Counted from the stretch's first letter, positions 1 through 10,100 are shown. The stretch is DNA of 64,000 nucleotides from an uncultured Rhodocyclaceae bacterium (GCA_907163075.1 CAJQTY010000001.1:1-64000); one strand, 5' to 3'. Translations and numbers: made by a program. The notes: generated by a model from the sequence alone, not told the origin.

Positions 1-775
1 CGCGGCAGGGCATCTTCAGCGTCGAGTAGCAGGCCGTGTAGGTAGGGCAAGCACCCCGAGAACCGGCTTGCCGCGTGCCGGTCTTCCAGCCAAGCGCAGG
101 CCATGTTCGAGCGCGAGATGTCGCCGCGAAAACGATTGATGACGAGCCTTTTACACCGCCTGTTCCGAAGGGGATACAGTCGAGCGTACCGACTAGATGC
201 GCGAACACAGGACCCACACCACCGCCTCGATCGAGATCGCCGGCGATCATGATCACCGTGCAATCGACCACTATCAGCACAGCATGTTGGCTATATCGCG
301 CGCGCGTAAGTTTGATTTTCGGCCGGGCTGCCGGCGCCTTCCACCCCCCAACGCATCGAGGCCGCGCACAGGCGGTCCCCAGAATTCGAAGCACGGCGTT
401 CATCGCACGCGGGAAAGGCGTGTACTCGTAGTAATACGCGGCGTTGAGAGGTCGTTCAGCCCTTGCCGTGGATGATGACTGGGCGCGCGTGTCGGTGGAG
501 GGCTTTGAAGGTCAGATGGGGTTGAAGTCGATGGTGCGCCGGCACGCCGCGGCCAGTGCTTGTAGCGCCTGCGCCCGTCCGATCGCCCACCGGTCGATGG
601 TCACGCCTGAATTGAGCGCATGTTTGCGGTTTGAACGGGCGCACGTACTCCACGAGCGGGCCCAGTAACCCGGCACAAGGGCTGCGACGCAGAATGGTTT
701 TTTTATCCGGCATCCTAGGTGGCAGCCCTGGAACCATCCAGCTGGGCGTGCGTTGTGGGGTGTTGGGGTATTCAT
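1..775 (-). pseudogene. cobQ: cobyric acid synthase CobQ/CbiP, N-terminal part, broken
   Basis: CobQ would amidate adenosylcobyrinate diamide late in B12 synthesis. Scattered over several minus-strand frames are family hallmarks in the right order: an N-terminal P-loop region resembling QGCxSDAGKS, then ALNSGVTIDRW and IGRAQALQALAA near 512-620, IDFNPI, IIHGKG near 460-475, and VINRFRGDIS with LPYLHGLLLDAEDALP near 10-150. No frame stays open for the full stretch; there are many indels and stops. The likely start is the ATG near 775, and the gene runs off the left edge, so only about the first half is present. It is the last gene visible of the cob operon. The identity is well supported; whether the breakage is biological or a sequencing artefact is not settled. 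Confidence 0.75.
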
Positions 776-859
776 ATCTATTTCCGATTTGCTTTCGAAA
801 AAACGCTCCGGCTTCGTGCATGGGGCGGCTCTCAGCAGGCGATACACCCACCCCATCCG

Positions 860-1600
860 CTCCTCAACACACTACCGATAACGACCCACGAACTGCTGGC
901 GGCCGGATTCTCTCTGTGCACCCGGTAACCGCCAGTTCAGCACGTTGTCACGACCGAACGTTCGTCAGTCAGTGTCGCCTTGTAAAGAAGGCGGCTAGGA
1001 GTATCACCGGAGCCCCCGTTGCTTCATCAGTTCGCTTGAAATAATGCCAGCCGGTTATCCCCATGTTAGAAGACGACGTCCTGTCCCGCCTAGCTCAAGG
1101 GCATGCCAATCCTGAGAGCGCCGCATGTGATCCTTGATGGCCCTTCACAAACACAGACAACTCTGAGCGTGCTCACGATGCGTCAGAGGAACCCGCAACT
1201 GGCGGCGGCCAAAACCTAACGCGGCCGTAATGCCTGGGACGATGCCTTTACGGATATACCTGCGGCATGCTAGAACTTCCATCTCTCTTCGCCGCCGCGA
1301 CGCGAAAACAAAGGGGTTCCCCCCTTTTAATCGGCGACCTGTTTACCGGATAGTGCCGCCGTAACAGCAGCTGGCTGATTTCTCCTCCTTCGGCAAGTAT
1401 GGTGACCCGCCTCTTCCCGCGTAGATACGCCCTGCACTCCGTCGGGATGAGGTCGAGAATCTGAATTCCTACCAGATTGCCGTAAACTACGACCTCGGCT
1501 GACTCGAGCAGACGCAAGCCTTCAGTAATCGTTCTGGATCCCCCGCCTGCGCCGACGGGGAGCGCCACAACTACCCTTTTCCCGGATCGACCTGTATTCC
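860..1600 (-). pseudogene. cobA: uroporphyrinogen-III C-methyltransferase CobA, broken
   Basis: CobA makes precorrin-2, the entry compound for the corrin ring. The minus-strand frame at 1248-1568 reads PVGAGGG, then GLRLLESAEVVVYGNLV and ILDLIP, which is the SUMT N-terminal signature (VGAGPGDP, LRALRLLQSADVVVYDRLVS) with substitutions such as GPGDP to GGGSR. Further downstream, in shifting frames, come fragments resembling the family's PGITAALG, LTHR, GQDVVF, DTPSRLLYKATL and a C-terminal IRPPAV. No intact reading frame covers the gene. It lies between cobB and cobQ remnants on the same strand. Boundaries are approximate. Confidence 0.7.
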
Positions 1601-1649
1601 CGCTTGTTCCTCCACTTCAAATAGGTTCAAAACCCAAAACGGGGTACCG

Positions 1650-3073
1650 ATCCCATGCAAACCCCGCGTTCCGGTCATTTTTCCCTCCACTCCTTTTTTC
1701 CAGCTCTCGTATTCATGGCGAAAGAGGCCGACAGCAGTCCTCCGCCGGATTGTACGAAAGTACAAATTGGAGTAGGGACGCCGTAAGTCTTTGTCCTGAG
1801 AGCCAGAACCGGCCTCGCCACTTTTGCCTCGGGACGATTAGCCCTTGCGCCGCGGAAGTCAGTCCGGTTTCAATCGGAATGATGGAGGTAATTGCCACGG
1901 AGAGTACCTCCACCAGTTCGACCTGCTGGAGCCCAGCGCACGAGGCGGTTTACCCATGACTAGTTTCTGTGCCGGCAGCAAACGCCCCCCGTCGTGTGCT
2001 GACACCTGCCCGTCCAGATTCGATCACGTGTATCGACTAAAGCCACCTTCCACAACCGCACTCGGCCAACAGCGCCTTTTTTCCTTCTGCCTTCAACGTG
2101 GTGTTTTTTCAATGCTTTGATCCCCAACGCAGAACACGCGGATAGCCTCCTCGGCATGAACCTCGGGATATGCCGCCCGGTAGCCCGGACCTGCATTGCA
2201 ATGCCGGCAAGGCGTCCGGCCAGCCCAAGGTCGAGAATAAGCACAACGTGCCCCCATGGCTCTAGCAACTCTAGATTGGCCGGATAGATTAAGCAGAAGC
2301 GCGTCACGGCGCGAGAGCGCTCAGTAGAACCGGCAAGATGCGTCGGGTATCGGCTGCCTAGCGCCGGGGATCAAAGTCATCGCTGGCGGCAACTCCGCGA
2401 GCGGCGTGCATGGCGAGCGCATCCGGCGAGAACGTCGATACGCTGCATGAAAAGATCATACGATTTCGCTGTGCGGGCAAGCAGCCCCAGATGCCGTTCT
2501 GGAAGTGCCGCATCGGCATGTCCGCCAAGCGCACCGAACCACGGATATCGGCAGGCAAGCCGCGTGCAGCATCTCGGCATGGCGTGCAATCTACCACAGC
2601 CGATGGCAAATACGCCATGAAAAGGAGTCCCGGCCGAAAGTTTGCCCAAGTCCGAACGCAACTGCAGCACAAGTCTGCGCCAATCGCCCGGGCATCAATG
2701 AGGCATACCGGCAAACCCAAGCGCTCGCGGCGATGGTCAGCGCTGCTCGGCAGACCGTCCAAACAATTAGGCCATGAGCCCTTCCAATTCGGATGTTAGG
2801 TCCGCCTCTCGTGCCGCAGCCGCCTGCGAAGCGGGCGCGAATATCTTCTTCGGCAACCTGGCCAAATCCCATATCAACGTTGCTCGCAGGGCGTACCGCC
2901 TTGCCATGGCCGTTGGATCTTCGGTCCAAGAATCAGGCCCGCACGTGAACACCCGCACAACGCGAGCCGCTGGGCGCGCGTGAAACCTTCGCCATGCGCG
3001 GTTGGATGCTGGGTTTTTTTCCTCCACCCGTGCGGTCTCGCAATCAATAGGGCAAGACCACTTCGCGGTCCAT
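1650..3073 (-). pseudogene. cobB: cobyrinate a,c-diamide synthase CobB/CbiA, broken
   Basis: This enzyme amidates the a and c side chains of cobyrinate. Recognisable minus-strand pieces are RVFTCGPD next to ILGPKIQRP near 2900-3000 (family: VFKCGPDFLDP), GLIVWTV, a CAAVAFGLGQTF stretch, and ADIRWFGALGGHADAALPER with HLGLL near 2450-2560. An FCLIYPANLELLE stretch near 2270 (family: FCFIYPANLDLL) is followed by a degraded AYPEVHAE motif. They occur in the family order but in different frames separated by indels. The start is probably the ATG near 3071, directly after the cobO stop. The C-terminal end near 1650 is guessed. Confidence 0.75.
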
Positions 3074-3076
3074 ATT

Positions 3077-3700
3077 CAGCACTCGATCCCCGGCATCGCG
3101 CGCCGCCTTCTTTATAGGCGTGCTTGATCATCGCCACGTCACTGACGGTGTCCTGCGGCTTCAATTATAGCGGGTGGCGCGGCACCCCGTGATCACCACT
3201 TGTGCATCAGGCCGGGACCGACAAGCAAATCAGTAAGGACTGCATCGAGTTCAGCCATCCATACTTACTGCGTAGGTCAGCTCATCCATACCCACAAGCC
3301 ATTCCTGATCAGCAAGATATCGTTGTGCTTGTTTTCAATCCCTCACTGCTGCAATGGCAAGTCGCGCTCTTTTCCGTTTTTTTCCCAGGTGACATCCCTG
3401 GCCCATTACATGCCACTCGCATTCGCGCAAAGGCTGAGAAAATCCCTCCCACCGGTGTCTGAGCGGCTTTTGAACGAACTGATTAACCGCCACCATTTGA
3501 GACCATGTTGCCCGAGAGCACGGTGCGCCACCACCTACTCCGACGCGCGGACGATTTGCCCTAGTGCCATTCCCCGTGGGACCACTATCACTCCAGCGCC
3601 TAATCTGTGCGGCCTTCTATTGGTTTGCATCGGATTGACCGCTTTCCTTATGCAGCATGCGTAGAACACGTTTGCATCAGCCACTATCTGATTCATGCTC
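3077..3700 (-). pseudogene. cobO: corrinoid adenosyltransferase CobO/BtuR, broken
   Basis: CobO attaches the adenosyl group to cob(I)yrinate diamide. Minus-strand fragments match the family in order. GVIVVPRGMALG near 3550 corresponds to GLIVVxTGNGKGKS. FKSRSDTG near 3450 corresponds to FIKGRSDTGE. DELTYAVSM near 3270 matches the DELTYAVSYGWLD region, VVITGCRA near 3190 matches VVITGRGAP, and VSDVAMIKHAYKEG near 3130 matches VSEVxxxKHAF. A terminal PGIEC-type end abuts cobB. Frames shift repeatedly, so no product can be made from the sequence as given. Confidence 0.78.
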
Positions 3701-3957
3701 GATGGCCTCCGCGTCGCCCCGCCTCTGATCACTCAGCGGTTCGCTGCTCAACCGGCGCGGCGAAGTATAATCTTGCAAGTGCACCGATACTACTGCCTGG
3801 CCAACATGTCAGGCGGGGCGACCTTACCTCTGGCATGAATGGCGGCCAGCCAGCCGCATGTTTACGCCGCCCGGTCGACACGACGTTCCGTCCGTCTCGC
3901 CTCTGCGCGCAGCCACTGCGGTCCCACTCTCACACTGGCGGCCCATCTCGAACATCG
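3701..3957. other. gap between broken cobO and cobJ, nothing recognised
   Basis: About 250 bases separate the two broken cob genes. No conserved protein fragment, hairpin or RNA was recognised in any frame. The minus-strand ORF beginning near 3732 appears to supply only the degraded N-terminus of cobO. Confidence 0.4.
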
Positions 3958-4730
3958 TTATTTTTTGCATAAACCCCGCGGGTGAATCATCAACCGTGCT
4001 TGAACGAGGTGTTGGAATTGCCGATCATCACCGTCGTCAGCATGCCGGGTCCCTCGCCCAGCTTCTCCAGCGTGGTGAATTCGATGCGCTTTCTTCGGGC
4101 GGATACGCCGACTTGACGATGGCCACTCGGCGTTTGCGTGATCGCGGTGACGCAAGGAATAGGCGCTGCGCCTCCTCGATTCCTGGCGCGTGCGGCGGGG
4201 GCCGCTTTTCGTTGTTGTAGGAGCGCGCACCACGAAATCGGGCTAGGCCAACCGCGCCGAGGCGGCGGGCAATCGTGGCCACGGCGTCCAGCAGTCGGAG
4301 AGCGCGATGGCGCAGAAGTCGTGCGTCAGCGGCGGTGCACCCCCCCACCGACCATCGCCGCGCATGTATGAGCGCCGAGGCGCCGGAACGATCTGACCTC
4401 ATGCTCATCCGGCGTCCACCGGCCTGGAACAGCACTTCGGAAGTTCGTGCCGGCATGCCCGTAGACGCCGGCATCGCCCGAAGACCTAATGGGCGCGACC
4501 TTCTTTTTCCCTCTCTGGGCATCGCTCCTAGGCTTTCGCTGGCGCGATCCAGTCTTCTGGTTCATGGCTTTTTGTCTTGATACTTCCTTTGCCATACGAG
4601 AACTCCTTGACCATTCGTATGTAGGTGCGTAGCCGATCACCGTATCGGGCTTCGGGGAAAAAAAAAATCGCCGATCGGGCGCGTGCGGTCTGCAATCGTG
4701 TACCCGTCCAAGGCCGACGAGCATGATCTT
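3958..4730 (-). pseudogene. cobJ: precorrin-3B C17-methyltransferase CobJ/CbiH, broken
   Basis: CobJ carries out ring contraction and C17 methylation. The start reads KIMLVGLG near 4728 (family: GKIYLVGLGPG), followed by DTVIGYAPTYEW near 4640 (family: ADTVIGYxTYI). SSGDAGVYGHAG lies near 4470 (family: SSGDAGVYGMAG), then IEEAQRLFLA and VAIVKSAY near 4110-4170. MIGNSNTSFKHG and LMIHPRG lie at the end (family: IGNSNTFVKHGLMVTPRGY). Several indels break the frame, including a run of ten A residues near 4660 on the plus strand that looks expanded. Confidence 0.82.
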
Positions 4731-4734
4731 TCCG

Positions 4735-6074
4735 TGTTTTCGGTGCTTCCTTCTGCAATCCTGCGATGGATAGAGCGGTGTCGTTGCGCCCAGTCCGGGC
4801 CGCGCACTTGTTTTTTTCGAGGAGAGTCGGTCCTTTTCGGTGCCGGCCGACGAGCGCAGCGGCGGCTCTTCGTAAACCGATGGTGTGCCGGTATGCTGTC
4901 GCCCGTTTCCGCGGGGTGAGCACGTCGACAGCGGCCAATCCGGCGGGCCGGGTATAACGATCGTCCAGCCGTGCTTCTCGGCCCCCCTGTGAAGCCCGTT
5001 AATCATTGGCCTTCAGGTCGATGCTGCGACGGCGGTTGCACCTCGTCCCGATTGCGCGCCGACAGGCGGCCAGCGCTTCGGCAATCGCTTCTCGATTGTG
5101 GCGTGGCCTTCGTTCCGCGGTCGCAGGCCCCGGCCGAGCGCGAGCTTCATGCCAGACGATCCCCGGTCTATAGTCACGCGCAGGCGCCCGTCACTTTGTG
5201 CTGCAGAATATCACCGACATTTGACGCGGGGCTGATCCACAACACGGCGTCAAGCGGTCGTGTCGACGGTCTCAAGCCGTTCGAACGGCTGAGATTGGTC
5301 AGGCAGCGGCAGTTGGCGGCCGTTGGCGTGATGGTTCCACCAGTCCGTACGGCCGGCTTCCTGCACCAGGGCCACCGGCTCGTCGTTCACCACGGCGGCG
5401 CTGACATGGACGATTGCCTCGTGACTGGCCTCAATGACCCCAGCCCAGTTCGCGACCGAGCAGGATCAAACAGGCCAAGGTTCCTGGGCGAACGTCGGAA
5501 GCCGTGGTCAGCACCGGGATCGCGCCCAGTGCTGTCGCCAGCTGCCCGGCCAGCGCGTTGGCGCCGCCAAGGTGGCCGGAGAGCATGGGATGACGAACTC
5601 ACCGGCTTTGTCAAGGACGATCACCGCAGGGTCGACGTTCTTGGATTTCAGGTGCGGGGGCGGATCAGGCGAACCATGGCGCCGAGCGAAACAATGGCGA
5701 TGATGGCGTCGAAGGCGGCGAACAGCACCGGAATCTGGTCGCCGGTTTTGCCGCTGTAGCAGGTAGCGTAATCGGGCGCGGTAGCCTCCGCTTCGGCACG
5801 AAACTTTTCCGGCGCAAAGAGCTGCGCGCCGGGCAACGCGGCGACGACGCGTCCGCCGAGCGCGGATGCCATGGCGGGTAATGGCGACGACGGCGATTTT
5901 CTGCGACGGGCTTACCGGCGCTTTCGTTAGCGCCGCCGTCGCCTGCATACGCGCTGCACGAAGCGACGCGACGAGGCCCGGAACGGGCTTGGCTGGCGCG
6001 TTCTGTTCCGTGCTAGCGGTTGGCTCGGCGAGCGGCACCGCCGCTTCGCGGATGCTTTTCAGGCGGTCACACAT
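4735..6074 (-). pseudogene. cbiG: cobalt-precorrin-5A hydrolase CbiG, frameshifted
   Basis: CbiG opens the delta-lactone during anaerobic corrin synthesis. The ATG at 6074 overlaps the end of cobI (ATGTGTGA). The first 70 codons are open and contain KIAVVAITRHGI. The reading then moves to another frame holding GGRVVAALPGAQLFAPE and YSGKTGDQIPVLFAAFDA (5872-5648), then back to KNVDPAVIVLDKAGEFVIP. Further fragments AVVNDEPVALVQEAGRTDWW, a degraded VASIDLKAN region and DVLTP follow. Damage is light near 6 kb and heavier downstream. The leader before KIAVVA is about 58 residues, unusually long. Identity is firm, while the frame breaks may be artefactual. Confidence 0.85.
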
Positions 6075-6852
6075 GCACGCTTGCGTCCAGGGCGTCCTTG
6101 CGCTGGCGGCAACCGCGCCGCAGTTCGCCGCGTTCGCGCTTGGGGTTCTGCACCAGCATCAGCGACAGGTAATTGACCTTCTCGCCCTTCAGGCTCGCCA
6201 CGTCGCGCACGATACGTTCGTCGGGCGAACCGACTTTTTCGATAAAGCAGCTGGTGGCCAGCAGGCCACGCCGTTCGAGCAGTTCGATCACCTCATCCAT
6301 CAGCGGTTTGACCTTGAGCAGAACCAGCGTATCGAACTCGTCGAGCAGATGATCGATAACGCCCACACCGTACGCGGCCGGAATGATGGCCAGCGTTTCG
6401 TCTTCTTCGGCCAGACTCATCTCGGCGCTGGCGGCGGCGGCAGCAAACGAAGAGACGCCAGGGATGGTCTCGACCTCAATCTCCGGCACCAGCTCGCGCA
6501 CGACGCGAGCGAGGTGGCCGAAGGTGGCAAAGGTGGAGGCATCGCCCTCGACCAGGAAGACCAGATCGCGCCCTTCGGCGAGTAGTTCGACGGTACGCGC
6601 CGCCGCGTTGGCCCAGGCTTTGAGCAGGATTTCCGCATCCCGCGTCATCGGGAAGACGAGCTCTTCGGCATCGGCCGGCACGGCCAGCCCGCCACGTTCG
6701 ACGATGGACAGGGCATAGGACGATTCCTCGGCCTTTTTCACCGGGTACAGCCAGCGCGCACCGGATTGCAGCACGGCCCAGCTGCGCCGGGTAATCAGTT
6801 CAGGGTCGCCGGGGCCGAGCGAGGCGCCGATCAGTTTTCCGTAACGAGTCAT
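6067..6852 (-). CDS. cobI: precorrin-2 C20-methyltransferase
   Basis: This SAM-dependent enzyme methylates C20 of (cobalt-)precorrin-2 in the cytoplasm (CobI/CbiL). The 261-residue protein begins GKLIGASLGPGDPELITRR, a typical tetrapyrrole methylase glycine-rich loop. It has LVEGDASTFATFGHL near residue 105 and IPGVSSFAAAAA near 135, the SAM-pocket motifs of this family. Its ATG overlaps the cobL stop (ATGA) and its stop overlaps the cbiG start, so it is translated within the operon. This is the last intact gene of the cob operon in the window. Confidence 0.95.
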   Translation of the reverse strand: MTRYGKLIGASLGPGDPELITRRSWAVLQSGARWLYPVKKAEESSYALSIVERGGLAVPADAEELVFPMTRDAEILLKAWANAAARTVELLAEGRDLVFLVEGDASTFATFGHLARVVRELVPEIEVETIPGVSSFAAAAASAEMSLAEEDETLAIIPAAYGVGVIDHLLDEFDTLVLLKVKPLMDEVIELLERRGLLATSCFIEKVGSPDERIVRDVASLKGEKVNYLSLMLVQNPKRERGELRRGCRQRKDALDASVHV

Positions 6853-8132
6853 GCGTGTTCCTTATGCGCGCTAACAATCCACACCGGGTTTTGCGCGGCC
6901 ATCCGGTGCATGTCGAGAATCGGCTGGCTGCGCGAGGCCTGGAGCTGGACGACGTCCCAGCAGGCCCCTGCGACGGTCAGTTCGTGGGTGGCGGTGGCCA
7001 GGTTTTCTAGGGTGACGAAGTTCATTACCAGCCGACCGTTGGGTTTAAGGCGACCGAGGATCAGGCGGATCAGTTCGGCCAGTTCGCCGCCGGAGCCGCC
7101 GATGAACACGGCGTCGGGGTCGGGCCAGGCATCGAGATGCGTTGGCGCCTTGCCTTCGGCCAGCGTGTAGTTGCCGACCCTGAAACGGGCGGCGTTGGCA
7201 CGCGCGTTGGCGGCATCGGCTTCATTCTTTTCGATGGCCCAGACGTGGCCGTGCGGAGCGAGGCGCGCCGCCTCCAGGCCGACCGAGCCGGAACCGGCGC
7301 CGATGTCCCAGACGATGGCATTTGACGCAAGGCGCAGCTTGGCCAGCGACAGGGCGCGCGCTTCCTGCTTGGTGATCAGGCCCTTTTCCGGCGTGCGCTG
7401 GATGTAGTCGAGGTCTTCGAGGCCGAACGCGGGTTGGCGAGCATCAGGCTGGCGTTCGATGAGCACGACGTTCGGCTCGGAGAAGTCCATGGCGGCGGCT
7501 TCGGCCGGCGTCAGTCCGGGGAACAGTTGTTCGTCGGGCAGAAGCAGGCGGCAGGCTATTGAGAGTTTTACGTCGCCATAGCCAGCGGTAATCAGCGCCC
7601 GCGCCAGGCGCGCCGGGTTGTTTTCCGGGCCGGTGAAGGTGGCGACCCGTGAGTGTTGGGCGATGGCACGCATCAGCGGGTAGAGGCCGTGCGCCGGCGT
7701 TGCGCCGACAAACCATTCGCCGGCGTCGGCACGGTGGCAAGAGGCAATCTTCACATCCTGCCAGGCTTGCTTGAAGCGGGCAAAGGCCAGTTGCAGCGTG
7801 GATACGGCGGGCAGGATGACGAAACCGTCACGCCCGAGCTTTCCGGTCAGCCACGAGGCGATGCCGTGGCACAGTGGGTCGCCGGTGGCGAGTACCACAA
7901 CGTTTTGGCCAGCCTCACGTGCCGTGGCGATCCAACCCGGCACTTCGCCGAGGGTGCCGTCCATGTCTTTCAAATCGGTGCTTTCCGGCAGCTGCGCACG
8001 GATCAGTTCCAGAGTGCGCCCGGCACCGATCACCACATCAGCCGTGGCCAGACGCTGGCGGGCGGTATCCGACAGGCCGGCCCAGCCGTCGTCGAGGATG
8101 CCGATCAGGCTCCAATCTTCAGAGGGCTTCAT
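6849..8132 (-). CDS. cobL: precorrin-6Y C5,15-methyltransferase (decarboxylating), CbiE-CbiT fusion
   Basis: This bifunctional protein methylates C5 and C15 and decarboxylates the ring C acetate. The N-terminal half is a CbiE tetrapyrrole methylase (WSLIGILDDGW at the start, VVVLATGDPLCHGIASWL mid-domain). The C-terminal half is a Rossmann-type CbiT with DIGAGSGSVGLEAA and the downstream AVFIGGSGGEL. I place the start at the ATG at 8132 (MKPSEDWSL), which overlaps the end of cbiD by 14 bases; the ORF could also begin at 8150. The stop overlaps the start of cobI. Confidence 0.94.
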   Translation of the reverse strand: MKPSEDWSLIGILDDGWAGLSDTARQRLATADVVIGAGRTLELIRAQLPESTDLKDMDGTLGEVPGWIATAREAGQNVVVLATGDPLCHGIASWLTGKLGRDGFVILPAVSTLQLAFARFKQAWQDVKIASCHRADAGEWFVGATPAHGLYPLMRAIAQHSRVATFTGPENNPARLARALITAGYGDVKLSIACRLLLPDEQLFPGLTPAEAAAMDFSEPNVVLIERQPDARQPAFGLEDLDYIQRTPEKGLITKQEARALSLAKLRLASNAIVWDIGAGSGSVGLEAARLAPHGHVWAIEKNEADAANARANAARFRVGNYTLAEGKAPTHLDAWPDPDAVFIGGSGGELAELIRLILGRLKPNGRLVMNFVTLENLATATHELTVAGACWDVVQLQASRSQPILDMHRMAAQNPVWIVSAHKEHA

Positions 8133-9303
8133 GGTCCTCCACGCGAACAATGAAGCGCCCGTCGAAATCGCAGACGTGGACGCTCAGGTGATAGGGCCCC
8201 GGGTAAAAGGACTTGAGACTGCGGATGGCCTTTCTGGCCAGGGCGCGGTGGAAATCAACGGTCAAGCCGAGTGCGGCGAGGCGTTCGGCGGCGAAGCGCG
8301 CTGTTTCGGCGGCGCGTATTTCCTCGACCAGATCGGGCGCTGCACCAACCTCACGGGCGCAGTCGGCGAGCAGGTCGCGGTCGATCTCGGCTTTCCAGGC
8401 ATGGGTGACGGACAGGCCCTGCCCCATCTTGGTCAGCTTGCCAGCCATCGCGCCGACGTGGATGTCCGCCATCTTGTGCTTGTTGGCGGTGACGAACGCC
8501 GCCTTGACGAAGTCGCCCATCTGCACGAAACAGGATTCGTCGAGTTCCGGCAACTGGCGCATGGCGAACTTTTCGCTGCGCCCGCCGGTGGTAAACACGA
8601 TACTCGTCTGCCCCTGGCGCGCGGCGACGTCGATGGCCTGCACCACGCTGGCGCGGAAGGCGGCGGTTGAATACGGGCGCACGATGCCCGTGGTGCCGAG
8701 AATGGAAATGCCGCCGAGAATGCCCAGACGCGCGTTCAGCGTCTTCTTCGCCATCTCGTCGCCGCCGGGGACAGAGATGGCGACTTCCAGACCATCGTGG
8801 TCCAGCAGCTCGTTCGCCACGGCGCTGACGTTGTCGCGGATGTTGCGCTGTGGAACCGGGTTGATTGCCGGCCCGCCGACTTCGAGGCCGAGCCCTTCCT
8901 TGGTGACAACACCGACACCGGGACCGCCCGTGAGGACGATTTCGCCGGCACGGCCGGGAAGCAGGCGAACGTCGGCGGTCAGGCGTGCGCCATTGGTGGC
9001 GTCCGGGTCGTCGCCCGCATCCTTGACGATGGCGGCGTGTGCGGTACGCTCCAGGCCTTCGCCTTCGAAACGACCATCGATCACGGCGAAGTTCACTTCC
9101 TGCCCATTGGGCAGGACACACTGCACGTTCTCCGGCACTTCGCCGTTGACCAGTCCGAGCGTCGCCGCGCGAGCCGCCGCCGCCGAACAGGCGCCGGTGG
9201 TGAAGCCGGTGCGGTTGCCGCGCTGCCGGCGACCATCGCCCTTGCGCACCTTGCCGGCGTGACCGCCGAAAGGTGGTTCGGCCGGATTGACGGTTTCGCT
9301 CAT
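8119..9303 (-). CDS. cbiD: cobalt-precorrin-5B C1-methyltransferase
   Basis: CbiD methylates C1 in the anaerobic (early cobalt) route, so it marks the pathway type. The start at 9303 (MSETVNPAEPPFGG) gives 394 residues and an ATGA overlap with cobH; the longer frame to 9402 has no family-like sequence. The diagnostic N-terminal motif RTGFTTGACSAAAARAA is present near residue 32. TGGPGVGVVTKEGL and GTTGIVRPYS, typical of CbiD, follow in order. Length is slightly above the usual 360-380 because of the N-terminal extension. Confidence 0.94.
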   Translation of the reverse strand: MSETVNPAEPPFGGHAGKVRKGDGRRQRGNRTGFTTGACSAAAARAATLGLVNGEVPENVQCVLPNGQEVNFAVIDGRFEGEGLERTAHAAIVKDAGDDPDATNGARLTADVRLLPGRAGEIVLTGGPGVGVVTKEGLGLEVGGPAINPVPQRNIRDNVSAVANELLDHDGLEVAISVPGGDEMAKKTLNARLGILGGISILGTTGIVRPYSTAAFRASVVQAIDVAARQGQTSIVFTTGGRSEKFAMRQLPELDESCFVQMGDFVKAAFVTANKHKMADIHVGAMAGKLTKMGQGLSVTHAWKAEIDRDLLADCAREVGAAPDLVEEIRAAETARFAAERLAALGLTVDFHRALARKAIRSLKSFYPGPYHLSVHVCDFDGRFIVRVEDHEAL

Positions 9304-9986
9304 GCCGCCCGTTTTTGCGCGGCTTCGGCCAGGCCGAGCAGCGCATGAATGGCGGCGACGACCAGCGTCGATCCGCCCTTGCGGCCGCGAATGGCGACCC
9401 ATGGGATGTCATTGACCGACATCAGCAGGTCCTTAGACTCGGCAGCGGAGACGAAACCGACCGGCATGCCGACGATCAACGCCGGTTTGGCGCCCTCCTC
9501 GCGGATCAGGCGGATGACTTCGATCAGGGCGGTCGGCGCATTGCCGATGCCGACGATCGCGCCGTCCAGCTTGCCTTCGCGGTGCGCCTTGCGCATGGCC
9601 TGCACGGCGCGCGTTGTTTCCTCGGCCCTGGCCTGTTCGATCACGTCCGGGTCGGAAATGTAGTGGTGCGCGCTCATGCCGAAGTGCTTGAGACGCGGCG
9701 CCGAGAGGCCGACGCAAATCATCTCGACATCGGCGACGATGGGCGTGCCGCCTTTGAGCACGGCGGCCAGGCCGGTCTGCATCGCGTCCGGGTGAAACGT
9801 CGTAAGGCCATTGAATTCGAAGTCGGCGTTGGCGTGAATCATGCGGCGCACCAGCGGCCACTGTTCGGCGGTGTAATTATGCGGGCCGACCTCGGCGTCG
9901 ATGATGGCAAAGGAGTCGTGCTCGATGGCGCGGCCGGCGGCGGTCAGTTGTTCGGTAACGGTATTGGTCATTATTTTGTTATCCAT
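9300..9986 (-). CDS. cobH: precorrin-8X methylmutase
   Basis: The enzyme moves a methyl group from C11 to C12 to give (cobalt-)hydrogenobyrinate/cobyrinate. The 228-residue protein has RRMIHANADFEF near residue 45 with the catalytic-type histidine, GGTPIVADVEMICVGL near 80, and VGIGNAPTALIEVIRLI near 140. It ends in a normal C-terminus that overlaps cbiD by four bases. The start could be either ATG at 9986 or the one five codons on (MTNTVTEQL). It follows the hairpin-bearing gap after cbiX. Confidence 0.95.
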   Translation of the reverse strand: MDNKIMTNTVTEQLTAAGRAIEHDSFAIIDAEVGPHNYTAEQWPLVRRMIHANADFEFNGLTTFHPDAMQTGLAAVLKGGTPIVADVEMICVGLSAPRLKHFGMSAHHYISDPDVIEQARAEETTRAVQAMRKAHREGKLDGAIVGIGNAPTALIEVIRLIREEGAKPALIVGMPVGFVSAAESKDLLMSVNDIPWVAIRGRKGGSTLVVAAIHALLGLAEAAQKRAA

Positions 9987-10003
9987 AAAACGACTAAATC
10001 TTC

Positions 10004-10083
10004 ACCACCAAGGCACCAAGAACACCAAGAAGCACTAAGTAACCCAGCTTCACTTTTCTTGGTGTTCTTGGTGCCTTGGTGGT
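10004..10083. repeat. 28-bp perfect inverted repeat in the cob operon
   Basis: The arms at 10004-10031 and 10056-10083 are exact reverse complements around a 24-nt loop. Each arm is itself built from the unit CACCAAG/GGCACCAAG. It sits in the only sizeable gap of the operon, between cbiX and cobH. Sequences of this CCACCAAGGCACCAAG type are dispersed, non-coding repeats in many proteobacteria. In the transcript it would form a long stable stem without a U-tract, so it may stabilise or process the mRNA rather than terminate it; that role is inference. Confidence 0.85.
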
Positions 10084-10100
10084 TCGCTTTTCCATGTAGG

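Noticed and set aside
4971-5759. 262-codon plus-strand frame
   Set aside because: It is the complement of the damaged cbiG, whose fragments on the minus strand match the family.
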